DNA from: Lingula anatina
Lineage: Eukaryota; Brachiopoda; Lingulata; Lingulida; Lingulidae
Direction: 5' to 3'
Length of the DNA stretch: 64,000 nt
Assembly (NCBI RefSeq): GCF_001039355.2
Contig: NW_019776002.1
Location: forward strand, 314,414 to 378,413
Translations under genes and position numbers: made by a program
Shown: piece after piece, positions 48,690 through 60,742 of the stretch
How the letters are laid out: every line of letters starts with the position of its first letter
Numbering within the stretch: position 1 is the first letter of the stretch
Notes under the pieces: model-generated
Databases searched by the model: none
The model's input: the letters and a program-made list of their open reading frames with translations, nothing else
What the model was told of the DNA's origin: nothing

Positions 48690-51161
48690 TATAAAAGAGT
48701 ATTTGAAGATTTAACTGTAGTATATGACCAGTCATTTAGTCAAGAATAACCATATTATTCAGGTGCTGAGGATGAAGTGATCTTGTTGTCTCCAGACCCA
48801 GTGGAGACCATCAATCTGATAGAGTCAGATGAAGCCTTGGCCAGAAGACTCCAGGTGGTAGCTTTAACCAATCTCAACTAACACAATCACTAATCTCAAC
48901 TAACACAATCACCAATCACATCTAACACAATACGCACTGTTTCCAGTCAACATGCACTAGCTGTGATCCAGTGTGTATGATAGGATACAAAAACAAAGAA
49001 ATAATAATAATAAAATAAAGATCAAAATGCAAGAGAATTTTTGGTTAACAACTTTTTTTGGTGTTTTTCTTTGAAGTTCATAACATGGTGAGTTTTCAAG
49101 CAGCATGCAATTAAATGTTTCCCCATATGGTAAATATCACCATAAGCTTCCACAAATTAACTGTTGTATTCTGTTTGTAACAGGAAGAAATGGACATGGA
49201 ATATGCTGCCTCTCTTGCTGCCAGCTCCCACCAAACAGACAGTCTGGTCATACCTCCTCCTTTACCCCCCTCACCTCCCCCTCTCCGCGGCACAGGGGTT
49301 AACCTGTACAGTCCTGTCAGGATGAGGGGGACCAGGGTGAGAAATGCCAGGGCACCTGTCCCAGTGGCTACTGGAGCCAGAAGTAAGCTACAATTTTACT
49401 TCACATTTCATTGCCATTTGTCAAACATTGAGCAATGTCAAACATTGCTGTTGATTGTGTCCAGGGTTCATTGAGGACTGACCAACTAATAAAGTTTGCA
49501 GCTTCTCTAAACTTATTCATTATGAAATTGGTTTCATCATGAAGAAACACTATACTGTGCAGCATATAGGTAACTGGTGCTGGCACACAGGATCAATACT
49601 CTTCAATTTCCCTCAATGAATTTTGACAAGTGAATTACATTGCTCATCAAACTGGATTAATTTTCTCTACATCAATTGCAGTGCCTACATAAAAAAAATA
49701 AGATTACCTTTAGTTAGGCTGTTTTGAAGTGCTACAGTATTTCATATTTCCTGTAAATAGTTTTATCACGATACTTTCTGCAGTTTCATTCAGCCTCTCT
49801 AATGGCTTGTAGCAGTAATGTATTGACATTGCTTTATTTTTGTTCCCAAATCAATTGATTCTTTTCTGTCATAAAAACAATATATTTATATTTGATAATT
49901 GTCATGAGAATCACATTGCAAACATTATTACAAAAGTGTTCAAGTGTTTTAGAGGTATGATTGAGCTGTTTGTGAATGAACATTATCTGATTTCCCCCAG
50001 CCCGCTCTGGTCACATCCAGAATGAACTGGATCACCTGAATGAGGAGGATGTGGCGATGCTGATGAGGATTGGAGCAAGTTGGGGCGTGCAAAGGGTAAT
50101 TATCCTGAACTCTGTGTTAAACATAGATTGGAGCTAGTTGGGGCATACAAAGGGTAATTATCCTGAACTCTGTGTTAAACATAGATTGGAGCTAGTTGGG
50201 GCGTACAAAGGGTAATTATCCTGAACTCTGTGTTAAACATAGATTGGAGNNNNNNNNNNNNNNNNNNNNNNNNNNNNNNNNNNNNNNNNNNNNNNNNNNN
50301 NNNNNNNNNNTACAAAGGGTAATTATCCTGAACTCTGTGGTATACATAGATCGGAGCTAGTTGGGGCGTACAAAGGGTAATTATCCTGAACTCTGTGGTA
50401 TACATAGATCGGAGCTAGTTGGGGCGTACAAAGGGTAATTATCCTGAACTCTGTGGTATACATAGATCGGAGCTAGTTGGGGCGTACAAAGGGTAATTAT
50501 CTTGAACTCTGTGGTGTCCTGTTTGAAATTTTGGTTATCAAATGAAATTTTTCTTTAAAATAAATGTTTTTCTCCTATTCAAGAAACATTGTTCAGCCTG
50601 TCCCTGCACTTAAACAATTTTTAATGATAAAATTTATTTCTAAATTATAAATGTCTGGTCAGTCACATACTGTACAGTATAGATGTACATTTCAAAAGGA
50701 AATTATGATATATGATCTTGGTTTAGTGGTTTTATCATTTTGTAAGATCTGAATTGGGAAAGATTGGTAGCTTTGCAGAATATTTAAACATTAAATATGA
50801 CTGTGGAACATTTTCAAACATATATATTTTTAGCTAACAAACAAGGTTCACATTTTGCCTGTGTTAACATGATAAGTGTGTTTATTGAACATACCCAGTA
50901 TGCAGGCATTAAGTACCACACAGGGTTAAAGGGTTTTATAAGTTGGTATCTGGAATGGTTGGTGTATTATAGAGGATGAATGTTTTATCAGTCATCACAG
51001 TGGTGTATTGAACTCTGTATCAATGTAAGTATGATGATGTATATATTCCAGGCGACTCATTTAGAACAGGCAACCCCAGAGCTTGCAGCCCAGAGTCAAA
51101 GGTTTGCCTACACAGTGGATGAAGTGCAAGGTTAGCCTCCCGCTCTCCATCCCTCCTTCCA

Positions 51162-51207
<46 letters not shown>

Positions 51208-54200
51208 ATTACAGTTTACATTATTTTTTTAGTACAAAAGAATCACTTGAGCAACTGTCTGAATAACCTTTTTATCATTTTTGTATGTTTAGGTATGCTT
51301 GATCAAGAAGTCATGCAGTACTTGGCAGCCAGACGAAATCACAGAGTGAATGCTGTAAGCTAGCCACTGTAGCTCATAGTTGCTAGTAACTTTCCTGTCA
51401 ATTGTAGTTTTTATGGATTTATATTGCTCTCAAAAACAGAAAGAGATAAGTTGTGTATTATTGATTTAGAATGTCAGCTTAGATTTTTATTCAAATATTT
51501 CTGGTACTCTGATAGACCGTTATCTGTTAGATCTATGGTGAAAACTCCAAGCTGTGAAAAAAAAGTGATGCATCAGAGGAAAAAAAGAGCCTATTAAAAC
51601 TTTTCCCATAGTGTCTATTTCAATTTGGTTATGCTTCATTCAAAATTTCAGTTTGTCTGTGGTTACTTCTGGGAATTGTTAACTGAAATGAAGTCATACA
51701 AAGAAAATTGAATTACACAAGCTCATTTTATCATTAAGAAGCATCTTATGTTTGATTTTAGCCAGATATTTTGATTCTGTACTTGATAAGAATAATTGTA
51801 TGAGCACTTACGTTTAGTCAACTCCAATTTATTTTTCTATTCTTTAGAATGTATATTAGAAACAGAAAATGCTGCCTGTTGAAAAGTGACATTTTTGAGT
51901 GGCACTAATCGTGTTATTTCAACTGTTGTAGGTATCAGTGGGGCGAAGGGGGAGGGGCCGTCAGCGCGCTGGACGCACATGGTTATCAGCCTACGGACCA
52001 AATGATGGCAATGACTACGAGGTAGGACGGAGTCAATCTTTTCCTGCGCCTGTATATTCTGAAACCAGCAACTTTACTGCTCTGAGCTCTTCAGCCACAT
52101 TGATTTTTTTCCTGCTTCTGTAAATGTCAATGCAGATCGTTTAACTTTGAAAGAAATGAGTTTGATCTTTTCCAGAATAAGTCATCTTCCAGCCAATATA
52201 GAATGTGAAATAGATAGTGAATGAGAAACAAACATATTGGTTAAAAGCTTTCCTTATGCTGGAAAAAGGCTCTCCTTAAGTGTCAGAATGGCTGAAGAGA
52301 TTTGAGTAGTTTACAAGTATAGGTTTGTGACCAGACATGTTAAAACACTGTGGATTTGATAACGGCACACACTTGACCCATTGATAAACATTATAGATAA
52401 AGATGCAAAAATCCTTGCAGTGTGACAGTCCCTGTGAAAGAAGTAGCAGAAGAAGGTGGTGATATTGAACCACCAATGTTTACAGGGAAAATCCTCCCAT
52501 AGGGGTCTTGGGGGAGGTTTTGAGTTAAATGGGACCTTTTCCATGTCTTGCATCTTCTGGATACCAGGGGTCACCTAAGTTGTATTTCTATTTCATATAC
52601 AAATGGCATTCGTTTTGTATTTCAATCAAAACAAGTTGTAGCAGGCTAGATGATTAATCAGTTGTGATGGAAATATTTGTTTGTTTTACAACCTAATTGA
52701 TAGGGCCTGGATAGGACAGATATTCTGCCAGTTGATTATTGCTTATTATTGCGAACAGACCATGTTAATTTAGTGGCCTACATTTTAAGCCATTATTGAA
52801 GCAGGTCAACTAGAATACTGGAAGTAAATGGCAAGTCACTGATCTATGATCAAGTCAACTTTCATCAGTTTGATTTGATTGATGTACAACATTGTCATCT
52901 GCTCTTCATATACAATCACTGCAGTTAAACTCATATTTGTGTATAAAAGTGCATTATCAAAGGGTGTTTATCAGTTTATATTTGCCCTACATTTTTATTT
53001 GTTTGAGCTTGATCTCTTTTAAGCAGTGAACAGTGTTTGAGCTTGATTTCTTTTGGGCAGTGAACAGAACAGCGCTTTTAAAATCTATTTCCTGATCAGT
53101 AGTACTAGTAAATGAAGGCTGAAGTTATTGTCCAGCAAGTAGAAGAAAGCTGTTTAGGATGAATGCCAGGGGGAAATTTCACTCAGTTTGTTCCTGTGGT
53201 TTGGTATTACTCTAGTTCGTCCCATGTAGTACATAAAGCCCCTGGGGTTCTTTTTACTTCAGGAAGGCAGGTATGATTGATGTCAATGGAAATGGTTGTC
53301 AGGCAAATCTAATTGTCATTTGATAGATACTTTTTCACTTTTCTGCAGTAGGTATTGTTTTCTCTATACAAATATCTTGGCAGATTATTGGACAGGAAAT
53401 ATAGCTGCAAAAATTGGTTCACCTAGAGGACCGCCACACGCTATCAGCTGAACAGATGATTAGAAAAGATCATGCTTAGAGAACCAGCCCTGAATACTCA
53501 GATCAGCTGAAAACCAATTTAATTTCCGTTAAGTGAATATTGAATATGACTGTTGAAGGGTGTTTTTCATAACCCTCTGAACAGCTTTAATTAGTAATAA
53601 AGTTATTGAGAGCAGCCCATTGTCCTCCCTATATATTCTAAGAACAGCTAAATCACTCGTCAATGTTTTCACAAATATTCGATCACAAAACTTGATTTTT
53701 CGTGTCTTTCATATTTGCGCTGTGCTGCAAGCATCAGATAGGTCCTTTTTATTTTTTGACATGTCTCACGCCTGTTTGGCTGGTGAGTAAATCAATCAAT
53801 TAAACAAACACGAAAGTTACTTTTTCCTCAGAAGTATAATGTTGTTGTAATCAAATTACTGCCTAGAGTAAAAAGCTCTGATGTGGCATGAACCAAGCAA
53901 TAACATGTCTTTTAATTTCACAACCATTTCATGATTAATTATCATTGTATAGCAAGAGCTAATGTCCTGAGATTTATTTGCAGAGAATCAGAAAAAAAAG
54001 TCATTATAATTGATATGCTTAGATTAATGTGATTTATGTTGCCTTGAAATGAAGACAGGAGAATTGTGTGGCCTTTGAACCCTCAGTCTTATCACTGAAG
54101 TCAAGTCTCCTCATTGTACTAAACTTTTTGTTTATTTATTATCATTATTATTTATTGTGTTGTTTTATTTTCCTTACTTGATTCATTAAATTGCCTTCAG

Positions 54201-56599
54201 TGATGCATGCAGATAACCAAATTGCTGCATCTCTTCATTTATTCAGCATTAAATTGATTTTTGGTTCGTGTGGTGCAGTTTTGTCATAAATGCTTACATG
54301 TTTGTACTATGTATGTTGTCTTATTGTGGTTTAAATGCAGGATAGATAGGATCAGGAACTTGATAAATTACAACAATATAGCTGTGCACAGAACACCATG
54401 AAATATGTTTATGTAATTATGTTGTGTTGCTTAATTGCCAAGCATTTCTCACTGTGAAGCAGAAGGAATTATTATTTCAACTGGCTTATGACAGAGCTGG
54501 GAAATGAATTACTAGTAATTTGATTTCACTGCCATGAGACCACCCACAGTTTGATCACCATCTTAAATTTTAAGATGCCTGTATTTGTTGGAACATTTTA
54601 ATCCTTAAAGGGATAATAACTCTTCGTTTTGGCCAAAAAAATGAATTTTCCTGGAGTAAACAACAATATTCCCATACTTACCAATGGTTGATGAATCCAT
54701 TTTTACATTCAAAGTTAGTCCCTGTTTTTTTTCTAAAAAGTTTGTTTTTTTGGGGTTTTTTTTTGTTATAATCTCTTAAGAGATTATAACAGAGTATAGC
54801 CATCAATGTAGGTCACGTGGTCTAAAGACAATCTCAGATATCAGAATAATAGCTATAACTGTCGTTTTTGTGGTAAAACAGAATATATTATATTTCTACG
54901 AGTTGTTCACAATGTTTTTATTGTGAAATATAGATCTCATACGAAGAGTTATTATCCCTTTAAACAAAGTAATGAGTGCATTTTAACAGCCATGACATCT
55001 GTAAAATAATATTAAACTGATTTCCTTAAGCTTTGAGAATAAACTATGGAGGAAGGGTGGAGGGTTTTAGGTAGGGTGACATAGATTGTATTTGGTATAC
55101 TGTAGCTATACAGTGTCTATTTGTAAACTGTTGTCATGGTAAGTTGTCTAGGGGCAATGGTAGCACCCTGTGAAAACATCTTCTTATCCAAACTTACACT
55201 TGTATTATCAGCATGTGTGGTTACTTCATGTGTGGGGTATTATTAAGAAATCATGGATGCAGTGCTGTTACTTTATTGAAAATTATTATCCCAACCACTC
55301 TTACACCACAATCTTTCAATTCAAAACTTACCACAGGAGTGGCAGTGGCACCTGGGGGCCATGAGATGTGATAGTTATCTTGGCTAGATTATTGTGAGTT
55401 TTCTTTTTCAGAATAAAGGTGAGAAAAAGATAATTCTGATGACACAAAAGCACCAGTGTAACCCAGGCATAAAGCTAGGACTAGTATATGTCATATGTGA
55501 TTGATGGGAGCCCCCATTTCCTAGATAAAAAATGATTAGTTTTTATGCACTCTACTCCTATTTTTTGACTTTTTTTTTAATATGGTCTGGCCAATATTGT
55601 AAAGTTTATTATGTAGATTTTTAAACATGAAGACTGATAACCTGGGTAGTAAATAATACTGTTTGTCTCACATGAAATATGCTTATTAAATAATAAAATG
55701 GAGTATAGACTACAGATTTAGAGTTGTATCAGAGGTAGACAATATAATAATTCTCAAGCCATTAGTGGTATGACAACTACTATAATAACATGTCTGAGTT
55801 GGTGTACTCAGATAACTTTACAATGTGAAGGACTCAGAAAAAAATATATAAATCAAGATTCACAGGTTACAAACTTGGCGTGCATTTTAATCCTGGTGTC
55901 ATTTGATCTTAACACATTTTGCGTCAAAACTAAGTATTATTATTGTTATGTAACAAGTCATGTGAGTGTGGGGTGTGAGGCAGATTATGTGGATGCAGCA
56001 TTGCATAAGAACCATATACTGCTTAATGGGCAAAAGAAACATTTTCAATCAACCATGTTCCAACATCATAATATTTACTCTAAAACATAGTGATTATAAT
56101 TATAACAGAGCATAAATTGGGGATAACTAAGATTTGGTCCAAAATACCATCATCCAGTTTTGTCCACGAGAAACAAGTGACCATTACCATACTCCTCATA
56201 CAATATTTATATAAACACCTGTGGCCTCATGTTACCAATGCTTTATCCAGCTTGGACCTGCGTGATTTAAGGAATAGTTGGTGTATTTGCAATCAACTTT
56301 GAAAAAATTGGAAATTGAAATTTTGAAATTTAACACAAAATCTTAATTATAAATTTTTTCTTTGGCTTTAATTTGTTTTGTATATGTCACTATTTTTTTA
56401 AAGGGAGAATTAACAATAGTTTTTGATTTATGGAAAGGGGAGAGGGAATATTTCTATGTTTGGGTGAAGAAAACCTGGCACACAGTGAGGAGGAATACCC
56501 TTGTAAGTGATATTTCTTAAATCAGTAGCAGTTCAAATTGTTTTTAAACACTTTCATTTTAGAAACAAACTATTTACTTTGCTACAATTGAACTGATAT

Positions 56600-56658
<59 letters not shown>

Positions 56659-57167
56659 TTATTTTGTTTTGCAGGTAAGCGCCCTTTCAGTTCTAGATAG
56701 AAATGATGATGACATTTTCTCTGAACATGTGGCATGACATAAGTTATGTTAACCTGTTGATCTCAGGTGTATTCTTATTATTATTTCATGACAGCTTCAT
56801 GCAGTATTTAGAAGAACACATGTTTAACTTGACTCATTTATTGTCTTGATGCCTAAGTTGAATTATACATCATTTCAACAAATATTTCCGTTGCACAGCA
56901 TTTATACAAATTGAAATTTAGATAGGTATTTATTGGGTGGAGTAAAAAAAATACACCAAAATTGAGGTTTTGATTCTTCAGAAGACACTATAACTCAAAG
57001 AAAAATTTTCTGAACACTTCTAAAAGGTATTTCCTCATTACTGCAGAGAACTATTTCCAGTCATTAGTTATTGGAATGTTTCTATGATGTTCAATAAATC
57101 TTTGTCCAAAAATATACTACTAGACTAGCGGGAATACATTTCTTTTTTGTCGTATGACCTCTGCCAC

Positions 57168-57205
<38 letters not shown>

Positions 57206-58971
57206 TGTGTGTGCCACTTATTTCATTTGTGTATTTGTGTGCTTCTGTGTGTGTGCTGTTATGTGCGTGTGTGTGCCCACATCTGAAAGATGGGCCTTTT
57301 CTATGTGATTAGCATCAATGTCTTAGCCCATGAGATTATCATCCTTGGAATGTTAACTCATCCATCTCTTTAATTCAAACACCTCTGGTGTCTGCAATAT
57401 ATGGCCTATCTTACTTATTATGACTAGAAGATGTTCTTTTTATCCTACGGATACAGACTGACATGAGCTGGAAGAAGGCTTAATCTCAGCTGCCCATTTT
57501 TCAACCATCGTTTTTGTATAAAACGCAAAAGATTGTTTTGAAAGCCATCAAGGCAGAGTTTTTATGCACCAGAGAAAATAACAAGAAGATACACTGAATG
57601 AAATTTCAATGAATCATTGTGAACAGTATTTGAGGAATTTTGACTTGGGCTGTGGTGCACTTTTTTTTTAATAAAGCATTCTGCTGCAGTATGTGGTATA
57701 CATGCAGTATCAGAGTGAATATTTACAAACATTCTTCATTATTCCTCTATGTTTATGCACTACAAAACCACTATTTGTCTGCATTCATTTATTCAATTAT
57801 TCACTTCATACATCTCAGTCCTTGTCATTATAATCATAATTAGTGATCTGCTTTGCAGACATGATTATAATTCTACCAGGGAATACTAGCATCTTAGTAC
57901 TGGCATTAGTGCAAGAAATCCTGGCGGTTCATGTAGTATTGAGTCTTATCTCAGAATGGAGAGCAAAGAGATTTCATAAACCTGTCAATACTATTCACTA
58001 GAGCACATTGTAACCATCCCGTGAGAGATTTTGCCTTATATTCTGAAAACTTAAACAGAGAATCAAGTTATTTATAAATTTGGCAAAAGTGTGTATTTTC
58101 TGTCTATAATTAGCTGTTATTTAAGGAGCTGAAGGGCTATCTATGTGGGATGAGTTAGTTGCCTGACATCAGCTCAAAGTTTCCATTCTACATGTTATGT
58201 GTGATGTGCTTTGCTAAAGTTAATGATTAGTCGGCTTGAAAATAATGATGACTGACACTCCATTCTACTCCAGTGGCTCTCTTATATTACAGGAATTACT
58301 GGATTTGGCGGAGAGACTGGGAGATGTGAAGAAGCGAGGGTTGTCAACTGAAGAGATATCCTGCCTACCAACAAAATCTTATTCTAAAACAGATGAGGTG
58401 GAGCAGAGAGAATGCCACATATGCATGTGTGACTATACTGACGGGGAGAACCTGAGAATTCTGACCTGTTTCCACGAATTCCACGCACCCTGTATTGACA
58501 GGTGGATCAAGGTGAGCTGTTGTCCTGGTTAACTCCACCATGGTGACATGCTGGTTGACTGAGCCAGAAATAAGATACAAATTTGGATAACTAGATTTTT
58601 AAATATATCATAGGGTTCGTGGTTGCATGTTGCGACTGTTAATGCTAAATACTCTGTGGAAATGTGGTTTGTAGCGTGACTTTCCAGGTAAGATATGTGA
58701 ATATCAGTTTACTCAGTAATCAGGTATGTTGAAATGTCCTGTGATGTTAAGTACAAAGTAATGTTGTAATGTTAACTGTGCGTTCATGCTTAATTGGGTG
58801 TACACGCCATTGGTATTAGTCTGCTGGATTAACAGGCGTGTCACCAGCACAGGTGGTATTGATACTCCATTGATGAAGTGTGCCGCTGATATCAGTTCTG
58901 TCTAACTTTCTCCACAGTACACATCTTCAGCTGACACTGAGGAGAATCTCACAAGTGACTTTTCAGCATAA
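46004..58971 (+). CDS. RING-H2 E3 ubiquitin ligase with candidate SUMO-interacting motifs
   Basis: Exons: 46004-46167, 46501-48458, 48763-48854, 49184-49382, 50001-50095, 51052-51130, 51293-51354, 51932-52021, 58293-58511 and a possible last exon 58918-58971. All phases agree, for about 1003 aa. Exon 3 encodes DEVILLSPDPVETINLIESD, two hydrophobic-then-acidic stretches typical of SUMO-interacting motifs. DLDIIALETPSED in exon 2 is a third. Exons 3-4 give a charged helix (ARRLQ EEMDMEYAASL). Exon 9 carries RGLSTEEISCLP and a RING-H2 core CHIC..C.HEFHAPCIDRW, closest in pattern to RLIM and RNF38/44. The final Cys pair (CPxC) is not in exon 9 and I could not find it in the window. Substrate unknown; a SUMO-targeted role is inference. 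AATAAA at 59026-59031 follows the possible last exon. Confidence 0.75.
50062..50515 (+). repeat. 58-bp minisatellite spanning and copying an exon end and splice donor
   Basis: Units repeat every 58 bases from the end of exon 5 into the intron. Each contains the last codons of the exon (peptide GASWGVQR) followed by GGGTAATTATCCTGAACTCT, so the splice donor is copied along with them. At least three units precede the N gap and about three to four follow it. Units right of the gap share a GGTATACATAGATCGG variant absent on the left. Confidence 0.93.
50250..50310. other. Assembly gap (61 N) inside the minisatellite
   Basis: The gap lies within the 58-bp repeat, so the true unit number is unknown. 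Confidence 0.98.
51166..51204. repeat. (TC)n microsatellite
   Basis: About 19 TC dinucleotides in the intron after RING exon 6. Confidence 0.95.
54605..54964. mobile_element. MITE, family B, copy 1
   Basis: Terminal inverted repeats TTAAAGGGATAATAACTCTT and AAGAGTTATTATCCCTTTAA bound about 360 bp. Near the middle is a perfect 28-base palindrome centred on TTAA (54764-54791). The interior TTTCCTGG.GTAAACAACAAT and TTTATTGTGAAAT blocks recur at 63318-63675. No ORF. Confidence 0.85.
56601..56659. repeat. (TTTA)n microsatellite
   Basis: About 15 uninterrupted tetranucleotide units. Similar TTTA tracts lie at 15089-15107, 21286-21320 and 35678-35735. Confidence 0.95.
57171..57212. repeat. (GT)n microsatellite
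   Basis: About 20 GT units with one A interruption, followed by scattered GTGTGT words to about 57275. Confidence 0.9.
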
Positions 58972-59298
58972 TGGGTTAACATCAGACCCTTGATATTTCC
59001 ATTTAGTCTCCTTTGCCAATCATAAAATAAAGCTGTACTATTGCATTATGCATATTTACTTGGTTGTCTCCTACAGTTATCAGTTTTTGAATAATTTCTA
59101 TGGTACATTACACATTAATTTGTACTTATTCAAATGGATATGCTTTGCTTAATTTGTTGACATTTAAAAAAGGTGTTTAGTTAACTTTTGAATTATAAAG
59201 ATATTAAGGATAGAAATAGTATGTAGGCAATGTGCAGATTTCAATCTGCAACTGTGTCACATCATAAAATAAAAAAATTTAATCTTAGTAGTTTTGCA

Positions 59299-59403
<105 letters not shown>

Positions 59404-60536
59404 TTCTCTCTGACTCTCCCTCCATTCCTACAGCTTGTACCCTTGGGTATATCCAAATACCACTTAATTCTTAACTTAGCACTTTTGCCTTTTCTGAAAG
59501 TTCAGTTAATTGAATAAGGTCTGTGGTCTGTATTTCCATAGCTCCTTGAAATCCCAGACATAATCTAGCTAGTAAATTGATATTGGGATGCTGCTTTCTC
59601 ATTTATGAAATGGAGTTCAAATTGAAATGATTTCTGCAGATATTGTGAACAATTGAATTGTCTGCTGTGCATAGACAGCGCTGTTGAACTGGTATTTACA
59701 CACAATGCAACAGGAAATATTTGTAAACTTCTTTTTTATGGATTGTAAATAATGTATAAATGAACTGATTTTCTCTTTGATGTGAGTGCAGGATGTTCAC
59801 TACACGCCAACAGCTCAGGTAAAAGAGACTTTCTTTATATGTATATTTTTTATATAGTTATACATTATACAGTATAAAGTTCTCTTAGTAACAGATATAA
59901 CAGATGCTGAAGAAATGTAAAACAAGCATGCCCAGACCTTTATTCAGATATTTAAGTAGTTTCATCAAAAAGTGTGCTTTCAATTTCAGTGGTATTTTTT
60001 TAGTCTTTTCAAGGAATAATTTGGTCTGATTGGACTGCTGCAGGAGCTTGTATTGCATGCAGTATACCCACATTTAAAACAGATGTCATCTATGTACTGC
60101 TATTCTTTGAAATTTTTTATTGTGCGGCAGAGGTCAGCTGGGTCTCAAAGATGAACCGATACCCTTGACCTCACTTCATTTAGATTCATGGTTCTTGTAA
60201 TGAGTTCCTGAGGGTTCATTTGGACTTATTCCCTTATTTGATAGAGCTCAAGTGTTGAACACAGGGAAGCACTAAAGTACTAGCACACTGCTTTGAAAAT
60301 TGATTTATTGCCAATTTAATACATTTCCCTAATCATTTTGAAGGGTAACCTTCATGTTTGACTGAGCCCAGAGAACATGGATGATTTAGATTTAGATTGG
60401 GGAAAAACTAATATCATGATAGTTTCACCTTTTGTCCTTAGTTATATCACCACATATCTTTGTATAAAGACGATGCACCATGAGCTTTGAAATGAATTGA
60501 GTAGAGATCGTAGAAAATATGAATGTCTCTTAGTGC

Positions 60537-60742
60537 TCATTCCCAATAAAACTATCATTCTACATGGATCGATCCAACTCTACGGAGACTCTTGCTGAAT
60601 GCAGTCAAATTAACAGATTAACATGCCTCCTCCTAGTGTTGAGTAGAGTACAGAAAAAGCTGCTGATTATATCTTAGTTCAGAAAGAGTCCCTTGGACTT
60701 GGATTGATCTACGTGGAATGATAGCTTCTTGGGAATGAGCCT
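60537..60742. mobile_element. MITE, family A, copy 2
   Basis: Terminal repeats of about 40 bases: CATTCCCAATAAAACTATCA at the left, and its inverted relative TGATAGCTTCTTGGGAATGAG at the right. About 200 bp long, no ORF. Shares ends and interior blocks with 24365-24575. Confidence 0.8.

Larger units (their letters stand above)
52022..58292 (+). other. Long intron 8 of the RING gene
   Basis: 6.3 kb between GTAGGA and ATTACAG. It contains a MITE (54605-54964), (TTTA)n at about 56601-56659 and (GT)n at about 57171-57212. No exon-like sequence with family features was recognised. Confidence 0.6.
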
